The notes below the pieces were generated by a model, which saw only the letters and a program-made list of their open reading frames with translations, was not told the origin of the DNA and ran no database searches. A program made the position numbers and the translations under genes. From Nostoc cf. commune SO-36 (GTDB lineage: Bacteria; Cyanobacteriota; Cyanobacteriia; Cyanobacteriales; Nostocaceae): 64,000 bases of DNA. The stretch covers positions 6,384,501 through 6,448,500 of the forward strand of contig NZ_AP025732.1 of NCBI RefSeq assembly GCF_023734775.1, given 5' to 3'. Shown piece by piece: positions 9,980-19,508 of this stretch (position 1 is the first letter of the stretch; the number at the start of each line of letters is the position of its first letter).

Positions 9980-11001
9980 ATACGTGCAGGAGAGCCACCT
10001 AAATCTTTGACTTGCTCAACTACTTCTTGCAGCAAGCTTCTAACTTTTTCTTTATCGGTTTCTGCGCTGTTATATGTTACCAAGCACAATGCCTCACGAC
10101 ACTGTTTAATTACATTTGCGTTACCTTCATCACCCACATACGCCAAACCAGGCAAATCCAAAATTCTTACCTTTACACCTCTGGGTAATTCCAATTTCGA
10201 TTCTTTGATGAGTCTGAAAGGGTAAGATATGGTTGATTGGGGGCAAGCTAAATTAGCTTGTTTTTCTCTGTTATCGATGTAACTTATCATGACATCGTAT
10301 AAGCGTTGATAAATTCGCTCATCACTAATACCTGTCCATTCTCCACACTCCCATAATGCTCCTGGAGTTTCATGGATTATTAAAGATTTTGTTTCGCTGT
10401 ATTCTATGGTTACTGCTCCGGCGCTCATTTCGCTAACAGCGACAGGAACAATTTCTGCTCCACATAATAGATTTACTAAAGTGCTTTTACCACTACTAGT
10501 AGTTCCTGTTGTCGCAAGGGTAAGAGTAGGATTACGAAGCTCATCTATTAAATTATCAATAGCTATCTCTAAATTATCAGAAAGTTCTTGTAGTTCGGCG
10601 TGATATGTATCTGGCAAATGTTCAGATATTTCGGTAGAAAAATTATGCCAATATTTAGACAGAAGTTGGGCATTTTGTTCTACATCTTCAAATACTTTAT
10701 ATAATTTATTGCTCATTTTAAAACCTATTGCTAATTTTCTATACCTACAGAAGTTCTACTTTCTGTACACTTTCAATAAATCTCAGTTTTGTTTAGTTAA
10801 TGTGTAGCTGGATTTGAGTATTTTCGCTATTTATTTATAATCTGAAAAGAATTCAAAAGCTTACGTAAATATGCTTAATTAGTTATTCAAATATTTAAAA
10901 TTTTTATGATTGTACGTATGTTGATATCAACACGATTTATTGCTTGCTACTAGTTTGATGCGCGATCGCATCCCAAAAACTCCTAGCCTGAGCAAGTGAA
11001 G

Positions 11002-11175
11002 TTAAAAGCGATCGCACCTGAAATCAACCAAAGGTGCGTAGGCGTAGATGATCGGATTGATGGCAAGTTGGTCTTGACGGGCATAGGTTGTCAATTGAAG
11101 GGCTGACCAATCAAACCAGTTGCGATCGTTGGTAAGAATGTCGAGGATAACGTTGCTGTCTACCAAGACGGTCAT
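11002..11175 (-). pseudogene. Truncated PIN-domain (VapC-type) toxin
   Basis: This 57-aa frame starts MTVLVDSNVILDILTNDRNW, the first strand and helix of a PIN domain with its catalytic Asp. It reaches INPIIYA, where full toxins continue with a catalytic Glu, then runs into repeat-like sequence and a stop. The other acidic residues and about two thirds of a normal 130-140-aa toxin are missing, so it should be inactive. Its ATG overlaps the antitoxin stop as ATGA, the usual vapBC arrangement. Confidence 0.75.
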
Positions 11176-11423
11176 GGATTGTCATCGCTACGGGTGAGGG
11201 TCATGATTTGGTCGGTAGTGAGGTTTCCAGCAGCACAACCCCGCATGATATCAATCCAGGTTGAAATTTTATCGGTAGGTTGCATTTTCTTGAGGTAGAG
11301 GTGATCGCCTTCGATTTCAAACGCTAATTCTACATCAGGAGAAATGTTTAGTACCTCTCGGATTTCAGGAGGGATAGTAATCTGACCGTCAGGTGTCATC
11401 CGCATAATGTGTTTGTTATTCAA
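11172..11423 (-). CDS. AbrB/SpoVT-family antitoxin (VapB-type)
   Basis: This 83-aa protein has the swapped-hairpin AbrB pattern: MRMTPDGQITIPPEIREVLN followed by ELAFEIEGDHLYLKK. The C-terminal half (TWIDIMRGCAAGNLTTDQIM) would bind the toxin. Family knowledge: such antitoxins repress their own operon and neutralise a PIN ribonuclease. The antitoxin looks intact while the overlapping toxin is truncated, so this is probably an orphan or relic module. Confidence 0.85.
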   Translation of the reverse strand: MNNKHIMRMTPDGQITIPPEIREVLNISPDVELAFEIEGDHLYLKKMQPTDKISTWIDIMRGCAAGNLTTDQIMTLTRSDDNP

Positions 11424-11892
11424 GGGTTATTATGTCCTCATATTAATGTTGAAATGTTTGGCTAATAGCTTTAGTTTTTGTTCTAAAGACATACACCGCA
11501 ATTTTACTATAGTGGCTTGCTTGAGCAATCACTATATTTAGTGGTTGCATATTCAAATTATGTAAATTAACTAAAATATATGTATTATCAAAGAAAAAAT
11601 ACTTAAAAAATAACTATAATTAATCTTGATAATTGTTACTTCTGCTTAAAATTACCACCTTCCGCATTATTTGGTAAAGCCTGTATGTTTGATGCGCGAT
11701 CGCTCTTATCATTGGCAAAGCGATCGCTGGTTTAACTCAATAGACTTTTTACATGAGTAAAGTCTTTGTGTTTTCAAGAACATCTGCAAAGTATGCTTCT
11801 GGCTGACTCCGTTCAAGATTTTATGGTATTTACGAATTTAGCAAAGGAGAGAAGTATTTAAACTGTTTAAAGTTAATCCAAAATTGGTATTA
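11424..11892. other. Intergenic stretch with one gene remnant
   Basis: This is AT-rich DNA between the antitoxin and the pentapeptide gene. Apart from the Uma2 remnant at 11766-11847 and two GCGATCGC sites near 11700 and 11720, I see no gene, RNA or clear terminator. Confidence 0.5.
11766..11847 (+). pseudogene. Decayed Uma2-family gene remnant
   Basis: Bases 11775-11816 closely match 3363-3405 of the intact Uma2 gene (both contain CTGACTCCGTTCAAG). The next 30 bases match about 3697-3726 (TTTACGAATTTAGCAAAG). The middle 300 bases are absent, so this is an internally deleted relative or duplicate of that gene. Confidence 0.7.
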
Positions 11893-13244
11893 TCATTGTC
11901 CTAACTTATTAGGGATACCTTCACAACCACCAGGAATAGTGCCTCTAGTTTTTTCGCCCCCCCAAGTGCAACAATACCAGCGTGCAGACTCAGACATCCG
12001 CTGCACATTGGTGAAATCGGCATTTTCTATCACAGCGCCAGTTTGCTCGCCGGTTTCATAATCTGGTGGTTCGGTGCGACTGCGGGGTGATGCTTTGTCC
12101 AATGTACCGTAAAATAGACGAATCCCGTTCAGGTCAGCACCAGTGAGATTAGCATGATATAAAATTGTACGGGAAAGATTAGCTTTACTAAATCGCAACC
12201 GGACAAATTAGCGCGGACAAGATTAGCTTCACTCAAATCAGTCCAACGCAAATCAGTGCCGGAAAGGTCTGCTGCTGCTAGCATTACACCTAAATCAATA
12301 ACGCGCACACCTTCCAAACGGTCTTCCGCGTAACCACCAGTACCGTTGAAAATGGCTCGACCTAATCGACCATCGCGTTTTAGGGGAGACAACAATTTTG
12401 AACGTGAGAGAAAGCGGAGAATTTTTGCTTTACCACTGCTATCGACACTACTTAAAATTGCCGCAGTGCGTCCTTCAGCGATCGCTCTTTCTTGGGGCCA
12501 ATCTTCTAATAATCCTTCTTCATCTAATACTAAGTCTGAAACGCCTTGGAAATAGGAATCAATTGTTTGTTGCTGGGTGATAATATTTTGCTGAACTGTT
12601 AGTAGGTTTTGCTGAATTGTCAAGTCTTTGGAAATGACATATTGTCGCCACGCCACGTAAACGGCGATGATGGCAATAAGAATTTGCCCCAAAGCACCAA
12701 ACCAATCTGCTAGGGTTCCAGCAATATCCCAATTAATCTGGCCTCCCCAAAGCAGTAAGCGATCGCCTACACCTGTAAACTTGATCAAGCCGATGATGGC
12801 TACTAGTAGTCCCAAAATAGCAACAAACAGGGTGCGTTCTTGAGGTGAAAACCACTCGTCTAAGGCTTTTTGCAACCAAGGCAATAATATCGCTAGGGAT
12901 AACAGCAAAGTCATCAGCGTTCCGATAATGCCGACGATCGAGTTATTCAGAATAACTCCAACGAACGTGATGGCGATCGCCACAAGGATAATCAGCAATG
13001 CCCTCGGCTTAACTGTGAATTGCTTGGTAGTCGGTTGCTTGGCCTCAGAATGGGCTTGTTGGAGAGCAGTTGTATATTGCGGAGATTTCAAAGATGCGAT
13101 CGCCGCTAGTGCTTGTTGTGTCGCTAGTACTTCTGAGCTTAGGTTTTTCTCAGTTGCACTCCCGTCAAAGTCATCTGGCTGCAAATCGTTTTCCGGGTCT
13201 GGTTCTGGGGTTGGTAGATTAGAGGAATTGGATTCAATTGTCAT
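11893..13244 (-). pseudogene. Pentapeptide-repeat membrane protein with one frameshift
   Basis: The N-terminal 120 residues are polar and Gln/Glu-rich. Four hydrophobic segments follow (for example LLIILVAIAITFVGVILNNS and ALGQILIAIIAVYVAW), then a coiled linker, a cytosolic region and pentapeptide repeats (AADLSGTDLRWTDLSEANL). The repeats break at a one-base deletion near 12189-12192 and resume in the other frame as FSKANLSRTILYHANLTGADL. Restoring one base gives exactly 451 codons. Family knowledge: cyanobacterial proteins combining TM segments with A(D/N)LXX helices are common, with unknown roles. The frameshift may be a sequencing error in an A run. Confidence 0.8.
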
Positions 13245-13274
13245 GTTTTCTATTTTGCCCCTTCAATCCTGGTT

Positions 13275-13660
13275 ATGCAGCGTTCCCACCGGAGTAAATT
13301 GTTGAAAAACAGGCTGAAGATTATCCTGTTTGTCTTTGTGGCAGTTACCACTATTGCTTTGACAGTCATTGCCAGACCTGTTGCTCACCTGACTTTAACA
13401 GCTTGGAGCGCTCGCGATCATCGTCAACCCCTGCCTCCCGGCACGGTTAATGATGCCAGTCACCTGAATCGACAATTAAGCAAGTTAATAGTCAGCCTGG
13501 AGTTACTGAGGTGCTACTACAGTCTGTACTTAGAGATGCTTTACGTCAAGGTAAGAAGGTGGCGATCGCAGCTTCACACCATACTATGGGTAATGGTATC
13601 TCCCTGGCGATCCGGCCGTGCAAAAAGACAAAACAGGACTAGCTCCCAAAAGCTCTGATA
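13275..13660 (+). pseudogene. N-terminal remnant of a FAD-linked oxidoreductase
   Basis: The frame begins with a basic, hydrophobic N-terminus (LKIILFVFVAVTTIALTVIA) and reaches VNDASHLNR. After a frame change near 13490 the sequence reads PGVTEVLLQSVLRDALRQGK and then IAASHHTMGNGIS. That is the start of a PP-loop FAD-binding domain of the vanillyl-alcohol-oxidase type. It then degenerates, so most of the FAD domain and the whole substrate domain are gone. Confidence 0.6.
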
Positions 13661-13796
13661 AATAAGGCTTTGGAGTGAGTTGAAATTTCTGTTACTTACT
13701 GGTGTTACTGGTGTCAAAAAACAACAAGTAAAGCCTGCATAAATAACTATCAGCCTATACTATGCTCTTTAGGCGCAGGAAAAAATCATCACGAAT

Positions 13797-16274
13797 ATGC
13801 AGCTACCCATCTTTAATCGGTTGACCATCAAATCCAAGCTTATTATCGTCGTACTGTTTGCCAGCATTAGCTCGATTTTAATCATTGGCTATCTAGGGTG
13901 GAAAATGGGTAAGCGATCGCTAACTCAGTCTGTTTCTAATCAACTTACCAGTGTTCGCGCTGCTAAGTCAGACGAAATCAAAACTTACTTGCAAACTCTA
14001 CGCAATCACCTTCAAACCCTGTGTGAAGATCGGATGGTTATTGCCGCGATGGTAGATTTCCATCAAGGATTTCAGGAATTGAATCAGAAATCAATTCCGC
14101 CACAGTGGAAGCAATCTTTGCAAAATTATTATGAGAAGGAATTTTTTCCCCAGATTTCTGAGAAAGTTTCTGGAGAACTCCGTTTTAGCAACTATAGTCC
14201 TGTCAGCCAAGCTGCTAAATATCTCCAGTATTACTACGTTGCTGGTAATTCCTATCCTTCTGAACAAAAAGCTCAACTTTTAGATGCTGGCGATGGTAGT
14301 GCATACAGTCGCTTCCATGCTCAATATCAACCTTTATTTCAAAATCTAGTCCAAAGCATGGGCTATAGCAATTTATTACTCATCGATCATAATACAGGCG
14401 ATATTATCTACTCAATCCGTAAAGAACCAGACTACGGTACTAACCTCTATACTGGCCCCTACCGCACCAGCCACCTAGCCAAGTTGGTAGCAACTGTGCG
14501 TCAGAGCTTCGATCCTAGAACAACTCAAATTACTGATTTTGAAGCTTATCGACCAATGTATGGTTCTCAAGTGGCATTTATCGCTGGCCCCATTTATGAC
14601 GGCTCTAAACTGGTGGGAATTTTAGTGGTGCAACTATCTGTTGCGGAAATTAACCGCATCATGACCAGCAACCAAAACTGGGTGAATGAGGGTTTAGGAA
14701 AGTCTGGAGAAGCTTATTTAGTCAGTTCAGATTATCGGATGCGATCGCTCTCAAGATTTGCACTCACAGATAAAGAAAACAAAATCCAGACTGTACAAAC
14801 AGAAGGTGCGCGAAAAGCCTTGGCCGGTGAAACTGGTATAGGCATTTTCAAAGATTATCGTGGGATCTCGGCGCTCACTGCTTATGCTCCTTTGAAGATT
14901 GGCGATCTGAACTGGGCAATATTGGCACAGATGGACACAGATGAAGTCTTTGCTCCCGTGAACAATCTACAATTGTGGCTGTTGAGCGCCAGCACAATTT
15001 TAATTGTCATGTTCACATTTTTAAGCATTATTATTGCTTATTTTGTGAATCGCCCCATTGCCGCCATCAAAGAGGGAATTCAACAACTGCAAGCCGGCAA
15101 TTATGACACCACAGTTAATATTAATGCTGACGATGAATTTGGAGAGATCGGACGGGCGTTTAATGCAATGATTATTAGTGTGGGCGAAAAGTTAGCAGAA
15201 ATCGACCAAAAAAATCGGGAAAATGAAGCTCTAATGCTCAATATTGTACCTTTTACTATTGCCCAGCGCCTCAAACAGGGTGAGTTAGTAATTGCCGACC
15301 ATGTGAAGCAGGTCACTATTTTATATGCGCGTGTGGTTGGTATTGCCGAACTTAGTCAACGACTCCCAGCCTCAGAAATTATTCAACTGCTGACTCGCTT
15401 ATTTCATGAATTCGATCAGGCTGCGGAACGCTTTGGGCTGGAGCGTAAAAGTACAATTGACACCGATTACATGGTAGTTTGCGGACTGACGATTCCCCGA
15501 CTAGATCACGTGAAACGCACCGTTGATTTTGGGGTGGAAATGTTGAATATCCTACATCGTATGGAGTTAGGACACGATTTAGCTTTGGGGTTGAGAATTG
15601 GTATTCATACTGGTTCGGTAACGGCTGGGATAATAGGTACTAAAAAATTTGGTTACAACGTTTGGGGCGAATCGGTTTATTTAGTGATGCGGTTGTATAC
15701 TCAAGCTGAACTCAACAGCATTGTGATGACTCGTGCTGCTTACGAGTGGGTAGCAGATTCTTACACTTTAGTGCAATACCGACCGATGCACATTGACAAC
15801 ATCGGCGAAGTAGACACATGGATTTTGGTTTCTGCTACTAGGATGTCAATGAGCAAAGTTGATCTAGTGCAATCATCTTTTGCGAAAGTTCAAGTGATCG
15901 CTGATACCGCCGCCGAATTATTTTATCAACGACTGTTTGAATTAAGTCCCTCTTTGCGACCTCTATTCAAGGGGAGTATGGAAGATCAGCAACGCAAGCT
16001 GATGAGTACACTAGCGATCGCCGTTGAAGGATTACGCCAACCAGCAGCAATTATTACTGCTGTGCAAGAACTGGGTAAACGACACACCAGCTACGGAGTG
16101 ACGGCGGAATATTACGACGTGGTGGGGGAGGCTTTACTCTGGACGTTAGAGCAAGGGTTAGGAGAAGCATTTACCCCTCAAGTCCGGCGAGCCTGGGAAG
16201 AAGCTTATAAATTTTTGAGTGAAATTATGAAAGATGCTGCGGCTCAAGTAGAGCATCAAAATATTGGGGTTTAG
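13797..16274 (+). CDS. Cache-HAMP-cyclase(degenerate)-globin membrane receptor
   Basis: Order in 825 aa: TM helix (about 13-35), extracytoplasmic Cache-like sensor, second TM (about 397-420), HAMP, coiled linker, class III nucleotide cyclase domain (about 495-675), C-terminal globin (about 695-815). The globin is clear: ELFYQRLFELSPSLRPLFKG and GKRHTSYGV, whose His (about 763) is the expected proximal haem ligand. The cyclase domain has lost the usual metal Asp residues: FAD(I/V)VGF is YARVVGIA, and IGDAYM is IDTDYM. The usual Asn of VNLASR is Tyr (VYLVMR), with the Arg kept. Catalysis as a cyclase is therefore doubtful. It is four bases upstream of a channel gene with a cyclic-nucleotide-binding-like domain, suggesting shared function. 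Confidence 0.88.
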   Translation: MQLPIFNRLTIKSKLIIVVLFASISSILIIGYLGWKMGKRSLTQSVSNQLTSVRAAKSDEIKTYLQTLRNHLQTLCEDRMVIAAMVDFHQGFQELNQKSIPPQWKQSLQNYYEKEFFPQISEKVSGELRFSNYSPVSQAAKYLQYYYVAGNSYPSEQKAQLLDAGDGSAYSRFHAQYQPLFQNLVQSMGYSNLLLIDHNTGDIIYSIRKEPDYGTNLYTGPYRTSHLAKLVATVRQSFDPRTTQITDFEAYRPMYGSQVAFIAGPIYDGSKLVGILVVQLSVAEINRIMTSNQNWVNEGLGKSGEAYLVSSDYRMRSLSRFALTDKENKIQTVQTEGARKALAGETGIGIFKDYRGISALTAYAPLKIGDLNWAILAQMDTDEVFAPVNNLQLWLLSASTILIVMFTFLSIIIAYFVNRPIAAIKEGIQQLQAGNYDTTVNINADDEFGEIGRAFNAMIISVGEKLAEIDQKNRENEALMLNIVPFTIAQRLKQGELVIADHVKQVTILYARVVGIAELSQRLPASEIIQLLTRLFHEFDQAAERFGLERKSTIDTDYMVVCGLTIPRLDHVKRTVDFGVEMLNILHRMELGHDLALGLRIGIHTGSVTAGIIGTKKFGYNVWGESVYLVMRLYTQAELNSIVMTRAAYEWVADSYTLVQYRPMHIDNIGEVDTWILVSATRMSMSKVDLVQSSFAKVQVIADTAAELFYQRLFELSPSLRPLFKGSMEDQQRKLMSTLAIAVEGLRQPAAIITAVQELGKRHTSYGVTAEYYDVVGEALLWTLEQGLGEAFTPQVRRAWEEAYKFLSEIMKDAAAQVEHQNIGV

Positions 16275-16278
16275 AATC

Positions 16279-17715
16279 ATGCGCCAAGACATTTTAACTT
16301 GGGGAATTGCCTTGATGCTGGGGGTTCCTGTGGTGGCGATCGCTCTCAACGAAGTAATTGAGAGATTACAACGGCAAAACATACCGTTTGTAGAAACACT
16401 CCAACATCTGCGGAATCTAGTTTTGCCTTTTCTGACTGCATGGCTGGTGATGCGTCAGATTCTGACTCTCGAACCTTCAGGAAATTTGGTACGTGCAGTC
16501 GAAACCCTATTTTGGATTGCAACCATCTGCGCTGGATTATCTTTTTTAAACACTACCCTGACAACCCGCAAGAAACCCAAAGCTTGGCAAATTCGAGTGC
16601 CAAATCTCTATTTGTTGCTAGCAAAAGCCTCAGTTGTCTTACTCATTGGAGTGCATATCCTTTCTAATATTTGGAAAATTGACTTAGCACAAATTACAAC
16701 TGCTCTTGGGGTTGGTTCTCTAGTAGTGGCGTTAGCTCTACAAGATACCCTAAGTAATTTAGTTTCAGGCTTTCTCCTACTTTTAGAAAGACCTTTTGAA
16801 GAAGGAGATTGGCTAAAAGTTTCTCCCCGTTCAGGCACGAGTTATGAAGGAGAAGTAATTGAAATGAATTGGCGGGCTGTTCGCCTGAGAACCAGAGATA
16901 GAGACATGATTATTATCCCGAATGGAGAACTGGGAAAAATAAGTTTTGAAAACTATACTTTACTCAATCCTATTCATGCAGAAAAGGTTTTTGTCAGGTT
17001 TTCTTATAATGATTTGCCTAATCAAGTTATAGATACTCTTCAAAAAGCTGCATTAGAAACTACCGGAATCGTTGCCGATCCACAACCTAACATCCGCATC
17101 AAAGAATATGGAGATTTTTTCATCAGTTACGAGTTGAAAATCTACATCAATAATTATCCTAAAAAAGATGATATCAGAGGCGAGTTGTTAAAACGAATCT
17201 ACTACGCCGTCAAGCGTAACAAGTTAACAATTCCCTTGCCAATTCAAATGGAATATTCTCTCGATCAAGCTTTGTTAAAAAACGAAGTTCCACAAGAAAG
17301 AATATTGGAATATTTGGAAGCCTTGCCTTATCTTGCCTTCCTCGATCCTAGTACTATCAATAAACTTGCTCGTAGCGCCATTGTTGAAGAATATGGCGTA
17401 GGTGAATGTATTGTCAAAGCTGGAAATCTCGACAAAGGATTTTTTATTGTTTGGGATGGATGCGTTCGCCTCTCGGTAAAAAACTCTCAAGGGAAAGACC
17501 AAGAAGTATTTCGTTTGTCAAGTGGCGATTGTTTCGGTGAAATGTCGCTCTTAGCAGGACAACCCAGTTTAGCGACTGTCACGGTGGTTCAAGATTTACA
17601 GGCGATCGTAATTCCGACTGAGGTAATCATTGACTTGGCAGAACACAGTCCTAAGTTTGCTTTAGAAATCAACCGCTTAATTGAGGAGCGAGATAAGGTA
17701 ATTAAGCGCATCTGA
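16279..17715 (+). CDS. MscS-family channel with C-terminal cNMP-binding-like domain
   Basis: The ATG at 16279 is chosen, giving 478 aa and a 4-bp gap from the receptor gene; a TTG at 16264 would add five residues. Three to four N-terminal TM helices lead to the MscS pore and beta domain (ALGVGSLVVALALQDTLSNL, then GFLLLLERPFEEGDW and RDMIIIPNGEL). From about residue 345 comes a Crp-type nucleotide-binding fold with GDCFGEMSLLAGQPSLATV. Family knowledge: MscS-cNBD proteins (bCNG channels) open on ligand or tension. The phosphate cassette normally has PR(S/A)AT, and here Arg is Ser, so cAMP/cGMP binding may be lost or altered. Probably an operon with the globin receptor. Confidence 0.88.
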   Translation: MRQDILTWGIALMLGVPVVAIALNEVIERLQRQNIPFVETLQHLRNLVLPFLTAWLVMRQILTLEPSGNLVRAVETLFWIATICAGLSFLNTTLTTRKKPKAWQIRVPNLYLLLAKASVVLLIGVHILSNIWKIDLAQITTALGVGSLVVALALQDTLSNLVSGFLLLLERPFEEGDWLKVSPRSGTSYEGEVIEMNWRAVRLRTRDRDMIIIPNGELGKISFENYTLLNPIHAEKVFVRFSYNDLPNQVIDTLQKAALETTGIVADPQPNIRIKEYGDFFISYELKIYINNYPKKDDIRGELLKRIYYAVKRNKLTIPLPIQMEYSLDQALLKNEVPQERILEYLEALPYLAFLDPSTINKLARSAIVEEYGVGECIVKAGNLDKGFFIVWDGCVRLSVKNSQGKDQEVFRLSSGDCFGEMSLLAGQPSLATVTVVQDLQAIVIPTEVIIDLAEHSPKFALEINRLIEERDKVIKRI

Positions 17716-17885
17716 TTTAAATTTAAATTTGAGTAATGAGTAATCAGGGTAAGCGCATCTAATTTTGTAGTTAAAATGACAGATTGTTTTGCACAATTGT
17801 GATCTTAAAAAGAAGATTTAAGCATTAAAGACATTCAGTAGTAGGCTAATAATCAAAGCATCTATCTAGCATCAGAGGCAGTCTC

Positions 17886-18840
17886 ATGGCATCAGGTTTA
17901 AAATCTTCAAAACCAACGATTAAAACAAACCTCAAAAAAATTGAGTATAGCCAATGCGCTAGCACTAACAGAACAGATGGAATTAATTTTTAGCGAAATA
18001 GAAGACCCTCGTGTAGAAAGAACCCGTGTCCATTTGTTAACAGATATTTTAATAATTGCAATACTATCAGTGATTGCAGGAGCCAATGGATGGGAGGACA
18101 TGGAAAATTATGGATTGAGTAAATACGAATGGTTAGAGCAGTTTTTAGCTTTACCTGAAGGCATTCCAAGCGCAGATACATTCCGACGAGTCTTTGAACG
18201 CATTAACCCAAAAGTATTTGAGGGATGTTTTAGACGTTGGGTAGAATCGATAGTTGAGACAGTAGGGGCGCAGGTGATTCCCATTGATGGTAAGACTCTC
18301 AAAGGTTCTTATAATCGGACATTGGGAAAAACAGCTTTGCATCTAGTCAGCGCATGGTCGAGCGAGTACCGCCTTGTTTTAGGACAAGTGAAAGTAGCTG
18401 ACAAATCAAATGAAATTACTGCAATTCCTGCATTATTAGAATTATTAGATATCGCTGGATGCATTATTACAATTGATGCAATGGGCACGCAAACCGCAAT
18501 TGCATCTCAAATTTTCAATGCGAAAGCTGATTACATTTTAGCGCTTAAAGGTAATCATCCTACACTTCATACACAAGTAAAAGACTGGTTTCTTGCACGC
18601 TTGGCTTTTGGGTTTGAAGGGATTACCAATAGTTACGACGAACGGGTAGAAAAAGGTCATCATCGTACCGAAAAGCGACAAGTGTGGTGTGTTCCAGTTT
18701 CTCAACTACCACTTCTACATAATCATTCAGATTGGGTCGGGCTTAAATGTTTAGTTATGGTTGTGCGGGTGCGACATTTGTGGAATAAAACAACTCGTGA
18801 AGTGCAATTTTATCTAACTAGTTTAGACTGCAATGCTCTT
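17886..18840 (+). pseudogene. ISAs1-family transposase, frameshifted and 3'-truncated
   Basis: The ATG at 17886 (MASGLKSSKPTIKTNLKK) joins the long frame if one A is dropped from an A7 run at 17934-17940. The remainder is ISAs1/H-repeat type: SVIAGANGWEDMENYG, then PIDGKTLKGSYNR (first Asp) and ITIDAMGTQTAIA (second Asp). The frame is cut after TSLDCNAL by a dispersed repeat, losing the last 70-80 residues and the catalytic Glu region (normally WGIENSLHW). It cannot be active. Confidence 0.88.
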
Positions 18841-19072
18841 GAAGAAGAATCCAGAAGTCAGAATGGGCTAAACGCCCCGCTACCGCTAACAGGAGTCAGA
18901 ATCAATTAGTGGGGGATTCAGACCCGCCACTAATTGTAGACCACTAAATTTTTAATTTAGCGGGGGTGCAAAAACGCCCTTTATTCATTCGCCACTCGCA
19001 CAGAATTCAATTCTGTTAGCGGATAGCTAAGGTTTAGCCCATTCTGGCTCCTGACTCCTGAATTCTGCTTTG
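18841..19072. repeat. Large foldback repeat, copy 1
   Basis: The left end reads GAAGAATCCAGAAGTCAGAA and the right end is its imperfect reverse complement (CTCCTGACTCCTGAATTCTG). Inside are nested hairpins, including AGTGGGGGATT...CCGCCACT and one built on AAATTTTTAATTT. Related copies are near 41618, 44236, 48985, 53858 and 63440. This copy truncates transposase genes on both of its sides. Confidence 0.8.
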
Positions 19073-19234
19073 ATAACCTAAAGAATTTAATTGCATTTCG
19101 CCATTAACCACATTACCAAATAAACATTGCCGTTCTTTAGTGCAAATGGTGATGAAATATGCACCATCTTGGGTGTAATCGTATCCTTTTAAGCGGATAG
19201 AATGCCGATGATGTTTTTGTGGATCATAAGGCAT
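19070..19234 (-). pseudogene. REP-associated tyrosine transposase (RAYT) N-terminal fragment
   Basis: The peptide starts MPYDPQKHHRHSIRLKGYDY and contains FITICTKERQCLFGNVVNGE, the recognisable start of Y1/RAYT (transposase IS200-like) proteins. It breaks off after about 55 residues where the foldback repeat begins. The catalytic Tyr region is absent. Confidence 0.8.
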
Positions 19235-19508
19235 GAATTTCTATATTTATTTTAATCGTTGATTTTTACCTTCACCTATAAAAATAACGTAGGGGCAAGG
19301 CAATGCCTTGCCCTCCAACAAATTTCGCATCTCAACGATAAATAATATTTTTCCATCCAGCTAATTCCTCTATAACGAAATTACAAATAAATTCTTGGCG
19401 GTGGTGAACATTTCTATGAGGGCAAGGCAATGCCATGTCCCTACGCCAGATATTTTTTGTGGCTTTATTTTTTAGGTTTATAAAGAGACGATATTAAGGA
19501 AAAAATTC
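19235..19508. repeat. Intergenic palindromic repeats (GGGCAAGGCA type)
   Basis: A perfect palindrome GGGCAAGGCA-A-TGCCTTGCCC lies at 19293-19313. A degraded second copy (GGGCAAGGCAATGCCATGTC) lies at about 19423-19442. No gene is visible here. Confidence 0.7.

Larger units (their letters stand above)
6991..10716 (-). pseudogene. Dynamin-like GTPase split by an IS; 799 aa when restored
   Basis: The N-terminal part (10716 to 9980) carries G1 GTTSSGKS (residues 71-78) and G3 DLPG. The C-terminal part (8653 to 6991) begins with the G4 motif LNRIDVF. Removing the 1323-bp element and one copy of the 3-bp duplication joins them in frame as GGSPARMLFILNRIDVF, exactly 800 codons including stop. The restored length and the stalk-like C-terminal helices fit bacterial dynamin-like proteins. 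It is the first gene of the operon 799 aa - 188 aa - 701 aa. The break lies between G3 and G4, so neither piece should be an active GTPase. Polar effects on the downstream genes are possible. Confidence 0.9.

Noticed and set aside
13797..16274. Calling the receptor an active adenylate cyclase
   Set aside because: Both usual metal-binding Asp positions are replaced, so activity should not be assumed from the fold.
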